A stretch of 64,000 nucleotides of DNA, taken from Gremmenia infestans (lineage: Eukaryota; Ascomycota; Leotiomycetes; Helotiales; Hamatocanthoscyphaceae). A program made the translations under genes and the position numbers. Below the pieces are notes generated by a model. That model saw only the letters and a program-made list of their open reading frames with translations. It did not search any database and was not told the origin of the DNA. Numbering within the stretch: position 1 is the stretch's first letter; each line of letters starts with the position of its first letter. Positions 44,056 to 56,153 of this stretch are shown piece by piece. The stretch covers positions 868,001 through 932,000 of the forward strand of contig JAFEVB010000001.1 of assembly GCA_032629725.1 (NCBI GenBank). The letters are read 5' to 3'.

Positions 44056-45548
44056 TGTAAACGGTATGATGCTTCGATTATGAAAAAGAAAGCTCGTATA
44101 TGGTAAGAAGATCACACTGAGGCCTTTCTAGCCTATCAATATATAGAATTCGGCGTGGAATGTGCTTATCAACACGGTGGGGGGTGGGATAGATAAGGAT
44201 TCTATGGCTCTGATAGGAAGGCTGATAAAGAAACAACACGACGCATTCCCTTTCTTTGCCGTTCAAAGTTGCAGGAGTGAAATAGAAGAAGACAAAATAG
44301 AGAGAGAGAGAGAGAGAATAGACAGCAGGTATATAAGCTCAGGTAAAGAAAAGAAATGGGCCTGGCAGCCATAGCAGGGGCTAGGGCTTTGTTTGTGGGG
44401 TGCATCCTCATCCACATCCCAACTCCTTATCTGTCCCGTACCTGATAGCCTCTCAGGGACCCCAAACGGCTGCTAGAGGTAAGAAGCGGAGCACTGGCTG
44501 GCCTATAACCAATTTTCATCGAGTAAACGGCTACTGTATCTATAGCTAGGCTAGGTAGGCCCCAGGCTAGACGGTGAGGCTCTAGAGTGGTGTGGTGTTG
44601 AGGATCCGGGATTTGTCGGCATCGAGATAATATCGGCTTCTTCAGGAGCGTGAGAATCATATCCTTTCTATTGATACATTAGTAAATCATATTCATACGG
44701 TAAAGTATCATATAATGTACTGATACTGTACAGCTGTGTAACAACAGCACGTTGGGGGTCATATAAGACAAACCGTGGCATGTGAAAAGTGCAGTGTACG
44801 GTACTGTAGTGTGTGTGCCACTCAGGCGAGTTCCGGATCTTTGGGATGCCCTTACTTTGTTAGCGCAAGTCAATTGCTCAAGTCAAGTCAACGTCAACGA
44901 TTCTAGCGCTCGCGGTTTACTCAATAATTACTCGATAGAAACCCCGTTCCGGTCATCATTTATCTCCTCATACTCGTAAAAGCGAGTCACGTAGGTGGCT
45001 ATGTTTACTTTTTTGCTAGAAAATCTTGTGGAAGATTCGTCACGGAGGGGCAAGTCTGGTGACGGGGTGGGCACGTGATTTCTTTAATCCTCTCTTGCAC
45101 CTGTCTTTAATAGAGGGCTTGTCTCAGTACTTGCGCAAACTCTCCTCTTAAATTGATTGCTAATTCCTAATTCCTATTTCTTCATATCGGGATATTGTTT
45201 TTTATTTTCATAGCTAATCTCTCACGTGACTGTTTTGCGAAAAGCTAAGATCTTGGTTTCCTACCAGTGAAACTTGTTTTCCCCTACTTTCTTCTTTCAG
45301 CTTCACAATCATGGTCTAAAAGTGTAAGGTTACGATATGTGTGTTCCTTATTATTTAACCATAATGAAGATATAGAAGACTGATCTCGTATGCGTATCCA
45401 ACATCATCCCTCTTCATTTAATGTCCAGAATCATCATCTTAGAATACAGATCCTACACAAAATCAGTCATGATATCCTGTCCTTCCTGTCCTATAACATC
45501 TTTTGACTTTATGATTTCAGCCAAGTAGAGACAACAGGCTCCAGCTTT
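44056..45548. other. Intergenic region upstream of allantoinase
   Basis: About 1.5 kb containing a GA-dinucleotide run near 44301-44316 and CACGTGA-type sites near 45073 and 45223. No supportable gene. Confidence 0.5.
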
Positions 45549-46155
45549 CTAGATTTCCATGTCTCCTTCGTCCTCCATGAGTCGACTCATAATTTCCCCA
45601 GCCTGTTCCAAGCTTATCCCGCTATGCGAGCTATATTACTCCATTATTCTGCGGCCAGGATCATTTTCTGCATCAGGAGAGGGGTGCAGGATCGGATAAT
45701 AAGACCCTACCAACAAGATCCTGGCAGTCTATCGGCCTTTTCTGAAGAGTATGATCCCTGAAATGTTGCGTTGGCAATTCAATGATATAAGCACCAACGC
45801 GTAGTCCCACTTCGACCACCTGCCGCGCATCTAGTTCTACTTCCAGTGGGAGAATATACTTGATGATGTCGGCAAGGAATTTCTTTCTTATGTTGATGAG
45901 GAGGGTCAAACCACGCTGGTGGAGAGCGAAATAGTCGAAGTGGAGATGTTGGGTCTTGATCTTCTTTGCTTTGGCGAAGTATACCGAGGACTCGAATAGA
46001 CGTGAGTTTCTTCTTCGGTCCATTGCTGGAAGCAGGTCTGTGGAGAAAATGAGTTGAATGTCTGATAGGAAGTAGGACAATAATGAGGGATTCATAGACC
46101 TACTGCTAGCGAACTCAATTCTGGATGTCTGGAAAGTCCTTGGGAAGGACATCAA
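45549..46155 (-). other. Coding-like exons of unresolved identity
   Basis: On the minus strand this stretch reads as ordered protein (SSVYFAKAKKIKTQHLHFDY, LINIRKKFLADIIKYILPLE, VGLRVGAYIIELPTQHF). A typical intron could sit at 45710-45668 (GTAGGG..GATGCAG), giving ENDPGRRIME before a TAA at 45638-45636. The same frame continues after that stop with another coding-like tail (ISLEQAGEIMSRLMEDEGDM) to 45549. A second typical intron (GTAGGT..CCACAG) is also possible inside the stretch. I found no family. It may be a separate small gene, the 3' end of the PHD gene, or a decayed gene. Confidence 0.35.
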
Positions 46156-46307
46156 ACAGAGAATCTATTGGAGTTATTGGTCGATCGTCTTCGATCAGAT
46201 GGAGTGCGTGGATTGGCGCGAATGGCCGATATGTTGTGTTTGAGTGTGTTCCTTCGTAGAGTATTCCATAATGGCCGAATGCAAATGACATCAAGTACTC
46301 ACGACAT

Positions 46308-47458
46308 TTAATCACCTATCATGGATCTGAGTCTCACCCGCCATTCCCTCAACTCCGCGTCTTTTTTTTCAACTGCCTCTTTGAGCCTTACAACTTCTTC
46401 TTTGTAATGTGCATGCTCAGATCGAATACTTTCCGAATGGCGGCGCTCAGCTGCAAGATTCTTTTGTGCCAGTTCAAGTTCTCGACTACTCAAGAGCATC
46501 TGGCCGTCCTGTATCCTCAACCTCTGCTCCAGGTCTTCAATCTTATCCTCAAGATTTCCTTCCGATCTGCGAATCTGAGCAGCTTTTTCAAGCTCTCGTT
46601 GGATAACAGAAAGAGCTTTATCGACATCGGAAGAAAGGGCAGAATACTTGGACTTCTTCCGGGGAGGAGAAAAGGAATGCTTTGTTCGACGTGACTTCCC
46701 TCGACTCTGCATGTTATCTAGTGCATTGAATCTTGCAGATGTTGATGGTTCTCCGGAAGTGGGCCTTGCCGGTCTTCCATTTTTGGTGCCCTCCCTGCTT
46801 TGTTCCGTATCTGCATTCGCAACTCGGTGTGCATTTGAGTGAGGAGTAAGATCTGCTAGATTTCCCTTTTCGATAGGCTGGGATAACTTTGGTGCATTTG
46901 CGGAGGGGGTCTGCCCTAAACGTGGAGGTGAAATCGGTGTGAAATAAGTGGCGGGTGAAGGCACAGGGGGGACATGGAATTCATTGTCGATGCAATGGGG
47001 ACAGAACCAAAACGTTGGTAGGTTGTCCGGATCTGGTGATGGGGTCATACATTCAGCATGATAGCAGCTTTCGCAGGTTTGGCACCCGAATAATTCCATT
47101 GTACCTCCACACACGAAGCAGAAATCATCATGCTTGCCTATATATTCAATCAGCACTGAATCATGCATACATTTAGTCAAAAGCCTATGTATACACACCA
47201 TCGAAGAAGTTTTCACCACCCCTCCACTGTGTTTCTTTCATATCTTTCTCGGACCGGAACATTTGCAATGAAACCCCATTGTGGTTGTCGGTGAGTTCCC
47301 GAGTGAAGCCATTAGGTACCCGGAGAAAATACTCCGTATTCGCTGAGTTCGCCTCGGTGTTTGCTGAGTCACTATAGCTATTTGGGGGCGTCTAAAGTAT
47401 ATCAGTCATTTCATACATATTTTGTTATCCAAAACCATCCACCTACATTTCCCGCCAT
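46308..47458 (-). CDS. PHD-finger protein with C-terminal coiled coil
   Basis: Exons 47458-47447, 47391-47199 and 47137-46308 encode 344 aa. The first exon has only four codons (MAGN). A PHD finger lies near residues 75-120: CFVCGGTMELFGCQTCESCY, then HAECMTPSP and FWFCPHC, with the Cys4-His-Cys3 order. A Ser/Pro-rich, basic middle follows (KSRRTKHSFSPPRKKSKY), then a long coiled coil (LEQRLRIQDGQMLLSSRELE, KEEVVRLKEAVEKKDAELRE). PHD fingers usually read histone H3 tails, but this one lacks clear aromatic-cage residues that would show methyl-lysine preference. An alternative last intron from a weak donor after RSMI could append DSLFDVLPKDFPDIQN, so the 3' end is not certain. Confidence 0.7.
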
Positions 47459-48172
47459 AATACGGCTGGCAACAGGCTGAGTTTCCAGAACTAGCAAGAA
47501 CCATTCGTGGAACCAAACACATTCTAGCTGCAAGCCTCGAGATCACCTAAGGCGGACCGTCGTTCAAAACACGTTGTTTCCTTGTCTGTAAAAGGTGAAC
47601 GTTTTTAATATCGTCGGAAGGAAGGGATAAGAGGTCAGAGGTCATCACGTCCTAACTGGGAAAAGTGGGTCTCTAGATTGGTCTGCTTACGTGAGAAACT
47701 CAAGCGAAAATCTTACGTAATATCAAGCCACCCCAACTCATCGGCTATCCCTTTCCTCTAGAAGTGTCCTCATGCTATTCTCAACGATGAAGAAGTGACG
47801 GCTTCTGCAATAATTTTCTACAAACTGCGCTCTCCTCATATAACCACACACATTTCGAAAGCTTTTGCTCCACCCTCCACCCTCCATTTCCGCCTTCAGT
47901 AAGATTCAACCTCTGCCTCCCTTCGGGTTTGTAGGTTTGTAGCTACAGCTAGATTACTCGAAAACAGCAAAGTGCCCCACGTCGTCATAATGTTCGACAT
48001 CTCCGCGATATCTTAGGGTCGTGTTGGTTCCTCGGCAGGATGCAGTTTTGAGTTTGAGGTCAGAAGGTCTTCTTCAGATTGCCTCTGAATGTTTCTCTCT
48101 TCAATTGGTATAATGCTCTACCTCAAGATAGACACTATTTCTTAGTACATTATCCCCGCGCAGCTTAATTCC
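47459..48172. other. Intergenic region before the patatin gene's 3' end
   Basis: About 700 bases; it holds the PHD gene promoter and the 3' flank of the patatin gene. No gene seen. Confidence 0.5.
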
Positions 48173-51100
48173 TCAAAGCGCTCTCGCCTTTCTCTCCATG
48201 CTTTCGAAGCTCGCCGGAAACCCACTGATGGGAATTGGTACCTGTGCCGCATGAGACTTCATTGAAGGAGATGAGCGTCGAAGTGTAACGGCAAGAACCT
48301 GTTGGGCGCCACGGCTCTCAATGGTGCTGATAGTGTAAGGAACGCGAAGCCATTCTTTGTGATTCCTAACCTTATACCGGAGCTGGTCCAGCAAGGGTAC
48401 TTTTGTCCAGTAACCTGACTCCATCGGGTCTTCATCATTCTTGATTTCTTTATACCAAAAGCTATCGATGAGGTCGACCAGCGCTCTGAGCTGGGGAGAA
48501 TCCCTTGCAAGTCGACATCGGATAGATCCCGGAAGATAAGCTCGGTCTCTTGATGGGATTGCGGAGGGAGAACTTTTGGTTGGTTCGAAGAAGAGCAGAC
48601 TTGCGGTCAGGATGTTTGCGAGTGCATTAATCTCTGATGCAAAGACGGGGTCTCTAACTTGCGCTGCAATGTCTTTGTCTATATCTTTCATACGCTTGTA
48701 GTGATCCAACGCAACGTAGCTTCCCTCGATGACGGCATTCAGTCTGTGTACCTTTCTCTGCAGATATCTGTCTTTCATATGTACAGCTTGGAAATCCAAC
48801 CACTTACGTTGGCAGTCGAGATTGTTGTGGAAGGATGTAACCACGGCTTCAAAGCCTCCAATCTTGAGCATCGAAGGAATCTTGATCTCTCGTTCCTGTC
48901 TTCCGGTTCCCACACTCAGCAGTATATCTAATGGGGGCTTTCTCCCATCGGGGGTCTGCCATACCCTCGCTATCTCTTCCAGTGTATACTGGACTGGAAA
49001 ATTGGCGTGGAGGGCACCGTCGTAGTAGTTCTTCTTGGTTTCAGCCTTTTCGAACTTTTTGAAATAGAAAGGAGCAGCTGCTGTAGCCAATCCTGCCTCC
49101 CAGATCTTCATCTCGTTACTGTTCTCATCTTCGCGTTCGAAATCCAGATCATCGTTGGCCGTTGGCCTGTTATAGTTGGCTATCAGACACCTATCAGCAC
49201 CGTTGTCTTTCGCTGAAGTTACAGCTACTCTGGCTCCTCGATTTCGCGCCGAAAACAGATTATTGTCTGGCCCAAAGATACGTTGGAGCCCGTCTTTCAA
49301 CGGTCTTGTCGCATATTTGCTCTCCCATATTCGCAATGCCATAAAAGCCTTAGACGTTAGTTTCAAGGGGTCTAACGCCGCGACCAAGGGCCCTCCCTTT
49401 CCCGTTTTGAATGTTTCAGTTGCTAGGTCGAGAAATTCGCCCTTCAGAGCCCTAAGAGATCGATCTTTCTGGCTCGATTCATCATTCGGAAGAATCGCAA
49501 GTCCAAGTGCAATGATTCCACCGGTGCTTGTACCAACGATAATATCGAAGCATTCTTGGAGTGGGAGGTCTAGGTCAATTGCAGCATCGAGATGTTCAAG
49601 CAAAGCAAGCTCGACAATACCTCGAATACCTCCGCCGTCCAAGGTAAGAGCCCTTACACCCGCGCACGTGGGCAGTAAACGGAAAAGCCGCCCGCTGTCT
49701 TGCCAGGATGTTCGGCAAAGAATACAGCTATCAACAACCCAGCCATACTCATAGTAGGCGCTGGGTTTCCCTAGTTCTTGGATGCATTTGACGCATAAAC
49801 AATGCCCACATGAAAGCATGTGGTCAGGAACTGCCTGAAGACATGTCAAACATGTTTTGTTGCTAAAAATACTTTTCCAATGTTGCTTGTATTCCAGTAA
49901 AACGTTTTCTCGTACCCGCCGTACCTCGTCAGGCTTTGGTGTGATAAACCCCCCCTGTGAATTCGTACAGAGCTCACCATACTGGTGAACAAAGAACTGG
50001 CGAATCTCTAACAGCATTTGATACCCAATTTTCTGTGCTTCTCCAAAGCCGCCTAGAGCTCTGTTCCCAAGTTCATCACAATGCTCGTAGTCGTGTGCTG
50101 CTCTTCTTTTGATACACGAGCCGCCACCTGAATCTTTGAAGCGAAATTCGCATTTCTGATCTTTCTCTTTATATTTCTGAATTCCCTCGTTGCACCAAGA
50201 TTCAAGGTCTCGACTGAAGATTTCGTTGGGTTCGTGCAGCACTAGAAAGTCGTCAGCAAAATAGTCAGTTCCAAAAATAGTTTATTACCTGTTCCAAAAT
50301 GTCTCAATGCCCAAACTATGAGGCTAGCGCCAATGATCTTCGGTAGCCCTGCTCGAGGAAAGTCGCTCGTGGAATGTATATGTCGTATAAAGTTGCAAAT
50401 ATGGTCTGATACCGAAACTGGATTCGGATTGTCACTGCGAGCAGCCTGGTAGAAATCAAAGGGCCCATCCGAGGTTCGAAAATGCTCAAATGCACGGGTG
50501 AGAATGTGCGAAAGCATTGGAACATTGTACTGCTGCCAATTTCGCGATCTGAGATCTTGACTTCTCTGTGATGCAGCGACAATCTGGTGTCGCAAATATT
50601 GATACTGGTCATAAACCTCATATACGGGTGCCTTTCCAGTGTCAGGGATGTTACAGACTCGTACCTCTGAGAAAAACTTCGCAAAGAGGTCATCGTTGGT
50701 ATGAATCTTGTGGCCACTCATAGTTTGCTTCCTATTAAAATCGTTTCTGAATTTCTGCAGAAGAGCGGAATCTTCCCAAAGGTCACTCAAGTTGCCGAAA
50801 AGACTTTCCCAGAGAATATTTGGGTCATAAAACCCTTCGTGATGAAAATGTGCCATGTTGCGCACAATTAGTAGGGTTTTTTGAGCTAAGTGATTGACAG
50901 AACGGTAGACAGCAGAGGCGGCCCACTCAAGCAGCCTCTGCATAGTTGGAAGAAACTCTGTGTCATCTCTCATAACCAAAACCACGACATCGCTAACTGT
51001 GTACAGAAACCTGGCATAGAAAAGGTCCACGCCGTCTTTGCCATCTTTCCCATAACTTTGAGCTGTAATGGGCGAATCCAAAAGCAGGCTAGCTCGACCA

Positions 51101-51983
51101 CTTCTTTCGTCTATCCGTTCCGCATTAGCAGTTGCAAATCCGGCTTTAAAGCCTTCGCAGTCGGCAAATAGAATTGGTGTATCGCGAGGATACCGATTGC
51201 TAGATGTCTGAGAAGACACGGAAGCAGCAACGTCTCGATATAAATGTACTCCGAAGCTTGTTGGGTCAGTCATTTGGGAAAGACTAGCTGATCTTGACAC
51301 TGGCCCGTATGCTTTTTGTTTCAATGTTCGCCGTAGTCCATTGATTTTGTCTTCCAGCTGAGCTTCTCCCACTTTGTATTCTGTACCAGAAGGGTCCACC
51401 TCCCCCATCAATATCATTGCTCTCACAAGTGTTGATTTGCCTATTCCTGTGTCCCCGATGAAAGAAACAAACCCAGGAAATTGGCTTGAGCTGTACTCGT
51501 TGGGTAAGATCCCGGGGTTACATAATTGACGAAACCTGTCTGAGACTTTCAACCATGGGGTTCCGCCGTCTCCTCTCTTGATTGTAAACCATTGCGAAAC
51601 ACGGTCTTGTTCGTGCAACTTTGCTTCCGCTTTGGCGTCTGGCTCCGAGTACGTGACAGCTTCGACATAAAGTTGTCGTAGAGGGTCTACTGGCAAGTGA
51701 GGCCCTTCCGAGTCTTCTTCTAGCGGTAGATGGCGATCCCAGCAAGTGGCGTGCTGTTTACCCTCTCGACATGGCTTGCTGAAATCTGAAGTACGGCAGA
51801 AACGGCAGTTGCGAATGCATCGACGTTTCTTACTTCCAATTCCACAGATCGTACATTGGCGGAGATCGTGAATCTTGACATTGGTATCCTTGCAGAGGCA
51901 ACATGTGGAATGGCTTGGGATTTCCTAGGTGGATGAACCAGCGTTAGTTGCATTTGATGAATTTGCTTGGGAGTACCAACCAT
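48173..51983 (-). CDS. Multidomain protein: zinc finger, P-loop GTPase-like, RING and patatin phospholipase
   Basis: Proposed exons are 51983-51981 (the ATG alone), 51924-50289 and 50241-48173 (1235 aa). The first intron has a weak GTTGGT donor but a perfect GCAACTAACGC branch point. Residues 5-65 are Cys/His-rich (CCLCKDTN, CTICGIGSKKRRC, CRFCRTSDFSKPC). A P-loop follows near 158-166 (GDTGIGKST), with a DxxG-type FADCEGF near 256 and TLLIVRNMAHF further on, as in guanylate-binding or dynamin-like GTPases. A RING-like finger lies near 677-723 (CLTCLQAVPDHMLSCGHCLC, CILCRT). The patatin domain has LTLDGGGIRGI, the serine motif GTSTGG and YYDGALHANFP, so the catalytic Ser-Asp dyad is intact. 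Patatins are acyl hydrolases of membrane lipids. A role in fungal self-defence or incompatibility is inferred from architecture only. Confidence 0.82.
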
Positions 51984-52586
51984 TGCGTGTATATTTTGAA
52001 TGAAGCCCAGCAGGCATATATGACAGGGACAGAAAGTTGTTTGTGGTAGAAGAAATAATAGATGTGGGTGTATAAAAGAGCGACTCGTATCTATAATGTC
52101 ACAGGCCGAGTACGTTAATTGGTTGTAACTTACGAGCTTTCCGTACCCGAGGAAGGACGTAAATTGTTGTTTCACTTTACTCTATCGGTAGTTCTCGCTG
52201 TTGATAGAATTATGCATGTTTCGGGGGATCTGGAGGGGGCGCAATCAGTAGCTTACGCCCAAAATTGCTGGGCGTCTTGGGCTGCAGGCTCCCTAAGGCA
52301 CACATAAAGTGGTAGAGGTTGTTCAGCTAAAGGCAGCTATGTCATACTTGTTGGTCTCACTGTCACACGGAGCTAGCTGGCAACCGCCAGCCTTGCATGG
52401 GAGAGCCTAGCCCCCCCTGTACTTTTCCCTCCAACCTAGTGGTCCTGAGAGCCTCACGAAACTTCTCCCCATATCTGTTTATGCTTCATCAGATGGGAGC
52501 ATGCAAAAATTCCTATTCTTCACTTCCCCTCACCAGACGTCGATTTGTTTAGCAATTTAAAACCCTTCAGTACAAGAACTTTCAAT
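51984..52586. other. Divergent promoter region between the patatin gene and the permease
   Basis: About 600 bases between two divergently transcribed genes. No gene seen. Confidence 0.5.
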
Positions 52587-55081
52587 ATGAATGAAGCATT
52601 CGAGCTTAATCAGAAACATCGCAATGATCCCCGGCCTCCTCCAACACCACCAGATGTTTCTCCACAGCGTAATGCAGGGCCAGACTATAACGATGAGCTT
52701 CCTGAAACAGAGCTCAAGTACGTCTTATTTGATGTCGACTCCGAAAATGCTAATACTGTTCTCAGAAAGGTCCTCACCGAACGCCATGTCAATATGATTG
52801 CGTTCTCGGCGTGTATTGGTACAGGTCTGTTTTTGCAATCAGGAAAAGTGGTTTTTCTCGCGGGACCCGGGCTTGCAGTGGTCGCGTACCTTCTTTCTGG
52901 GTCCATAATATGGTCGGTGATGGGTTCACTTGGGGAAATGACGGCACTTTTTCCAATCCAAGGCGGGATCTTCGTCTTCCCTACTAGGTTTCTAGATGAG
53001 GGAGTCGGGTATGCTGTTGGTTGGATGACTTGGTAATAATGCTTCAAACACATCTCCTTTCAGATCTCGAACTAATTTATTGTTAGGTTTTCCTGGGTGG
53101 TCATACTTGCAACCGAAGTGCTGGCTGTAGCAGAGCTTTGGAAGTTTCAATTCACACAGAAGTATCTTGACTTGGTTGCTTATAAAGACCCTAGTGGACA
53201 CTCTTCTTTAGGGTTTCAAGTAGGGGTGGGTAAGTAATTGTTCCCTTATGGCAGAAATTTCCTCGCGGCCGGGTCTGAACATGAAATGTAATTCTTGTTC
53301 AGAAGTGCTTCCGCATTTATCCCAAATCTGCTCATCTTATCCACTTCACGTTTGCTCAAAGAAATTGTACTGACCTTACGTGCTTCACAATTAGACACGA
53401 GCCCAGCAGTTTGGGTGTTAATTTGGCTTATTATTATTTTCCTGGTCAATTGGTATGCTTATTCCCTGACAAATTTTCTGGGATCTTGGCGTTAGGGCGA
53501 GCCAGCCTGGAGCTATTTCGAAGGCCATATTAAAACAGCTCCTTGGCTCTTCGGCTCTTTCTGAACCGATCTTAGGCTTTGAATATGCTAATTCGTTGGA
53601 ATAGTCTGCCAGTCCTGTGGTATGGACGACTTGAGTATACTTTTGGCTGCATCAAGATGTTTTTCTTGTCCGGCTTAATTCTATTCAACGTTATTGTTAC
53701 TACATTGCAACGAGTTCCTCATGCAAATGGAACAACCTGGACTTATGATGATCCTTACAGCTTCAGTTCGAAGAACATCACTATTCGAGTTGACAGTCAT
53801 GGAAATGACTCCGTTGTTGTGAAAGGCAATGCCGGAATTTTCTTGGCGATGTGGACCGCCATGACTACCATTGTATTTTCGATGATCGGTTTCGAAACAG
53901 TATCAATCACTGCTGCCGAATGTGCTCCTTTAAGATCGACTGAAGCCATTAAGATGGGAACGCGCAAGATCTGTATTAGAGTATTTACTCTATATACTCT
54001 CTGCGTCTTAGTAGTTGGTTTCAACGTCCCATATACTGATCCAAACTTGAGGCAAATTGCCCTCAACTCATTTGGACAGGGTCAGAACTCGATATACATT
54101 TTAGCTGCTGTCCGAAACAATATCCATGGTTGGCCCAATTTTTTCTGTGGATTCTTCATCTTCTGCGCCACTACTTCTGGGATAAACTCTCTGTATCTCT
54201 CATCTCGAATACTCCACGCCCTAGCGAGTATTCGAGAAGTATGGCCAGAAAATATTATATTCCAGGGTATACGTGCCAGACTTGAGAGGACTACCTGGGG
54301 TGTACCCCATGGGGCGGTCTCTGTCAGCTGGTTGTTCGGCCTATTAGCTTTTCTCTCCACGAAACAAACGCCAACTATTGTAAGTTGGATTCGCAACGGA
54401 CTTCTACTTGTCCAAGTACTCACTGTTTGTAGCAACTAGGAAGACTAGCTACCAACTCTGTTGTATCCATGTTGATCGTCTATGCTATTATTTGCGTTAC
54501 GTACCTTCGATTTTATATTTGGTAAGCCAAAGCCCTCCTCATTAGCGGTTAGCAGATTTAACCAAATTTAGCATCGAGAAAGCAGCAACCGGACAGATCC
54601 AGAGTCTCAATCATACAGCTCAAGACCTCTCAGCGTATAATCGACAAAACAGACATTATCCTTTCAAATCCAGGGGGCAATGGTTGAAAGCTTGTTATGG
54701 CATTCTAGGCTGTTGCCTACTAGCGTTTTTCAACGGCTGGAGATCATTTGTCACACCTTTCAGCGCAGCAGACTTTGTTGCCTCTTACATTAGTGTAAGT
54801 GCCGAGCCTTGCATTTTTCTAATTCTCGAGGTCATCAGACTAATAACCAATTCTAGATACCGGTGTTCTGTTTCCTTATTGTAGCATATCATGTGAAGCT
54901 CGATGGCTGGAACCCTATAGAATGGAGATTTAGAAATTCTCGTGAGCTGCTACAGCCACCTCCGGAAGTAGTGTTACTTGAAGATAGAGTTGGAAGTTTG
55001 CGGTTGGCGAATGACACCACGCTGTTCGCCCGAGAAAATTCCCTCCCTGTTTTGAAATGGATATGGGCTTGGCTGAAATAA
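52587..55081 (+). CDS. Amino-acid permease of the APC/YAT family
   Basis: Seven exons keep a consistent phase: 52587-53032, 53087-53229, 53395-53452, 53605-54379, 54433-54521, 54572-54794 and 54857-55081 (652 aa). The N-terminal cytoplasmic part is followed by the transporter signature HVNMIAFSACIGTGLFLQSG and MGSLGEMTALFPIQGG. Membrane segments continue with WVLIWLIIIFLVNCLPVLWY, MFFLSGLILFNVIV, TAMTTIVFSMIGFETVSI and GILGCCLLAFFNGW. About 12 membrane segments are expected. The fungal YAT group carries amino acids across the plasma membrane with protons. The two longer introns (165 and 152 bases) at first looked like frameshifts but splice cleanly. Substrate cannot be read from the sequence. 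Confidence 0.87.
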
Positions 55082-56153
55082 TTATTCAACAGCATCCCCT
55101 CTAGCCTGATCTTGGAGCTACCAGATGATGGTTCTGAACCGTCTCTGTAACAATAGATAGATATTTGTAAATTACCTACCAGAACCCACCGGAAGATATA
55201 GTCTTACAAAAAGTGTTACTGAAACAGCGCCTTTACTAGTGACCGAACTCCCTGTACTGCACTGCCCTATCGACCTCCATGGAGTGTCTGAAATGATCCA
55301 GACCGAGCTGATAGCGATGTTCATATTACATCACTAAAGACCCCAGGGTCACTAGAACGTATAGCACTCAAAATGGTAAGATTCGGTGAGCCATTTGCTA
55401 TGCCTTCAGGGCGTTATCAGCAAGGATTACCTCGGGAAGCGTTGGGCTTATGTTGGCATCTCACTTAGGTAGTGGTTGCATCCATTTGGAATGCAAGGCT
55501 CGGTGTCCCATTCCAGCTGCATGCAGGAGCAACACAACTACGGATTACGCTAGGTTCATTTGAAAAGTGAGGCGTGAAAGATAACACACAAACACACCAC
55601 TTTCACTAAAAATAACTAGGCGCAATACGAGTACCAGGTGAGTACTAGGTACAGTAAGCTTTGTCGCATATCTAGGTACTTCAGCTACCATGGGAGCTGA
55701 ATCTATAATGGTAAGACTTCAGACGATAGAAAGCTGCATAAAATGACTGGTCAGAAAATATAAACGACCGTAGATTTGAGATAAAGTAGTTTTAGACACG
55801 AAGTCTATTCTTTTATGCATATCGTGCAGTCTTACTTGAATCCTGACTGACCATGGTGGCCTTCGAACGCGTGGCACGATGCAGAGTAATGTGATCAAAG
55901 CCCGTGGGGTAGATTACTATCCGGAACCATCCTGCGGCAGTGCTGTATGTATAGGCCTGTAGGGCTGGAAGTTATCGATTCGCAGCCTTAGAATGCATGG
56001 CGCAGAGTAATGTGATTCAGGCCAACCCAGCCTCGTTGCATGAACAACCCTTTCGCACGCGGCAACCTGTTCGACGTGACGCAATCCCAGCGCAAGATTG
56101 AGAAGAATTTACCTCCTGAGATAGCTGCTAAATGAAAGAAATCGAGCGAGATC
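55082..56153. other. Intergenic region with a spaced direct repeat
   Basis: About 1.07 kb. It contains two copies of a 15-base sequence 121 bases apart and no supportable gene. Confidence 0.5.
55881..56016 (+). repeat. Pair of 15-base direct repeats
   Basis: GCAGAGTAATGTGAT occurs exactly at 55881-55895 and 56002-56016, upstream of the WD40-like gene. The flanks are also similar (CAAAGCCC versus TCAGGCC). It could be a duplicated regulatory site or the remains of a small duplication. Confidence 0.7.

Noticed and set aside
53230..53604. Apparent frameshifts in the amino-acid permease
   Set aside because: Two longer introns (53230-53394 and 53453-53604) with normal signals restore phase and recreate conserved transporter segments, so the gene appears intact.
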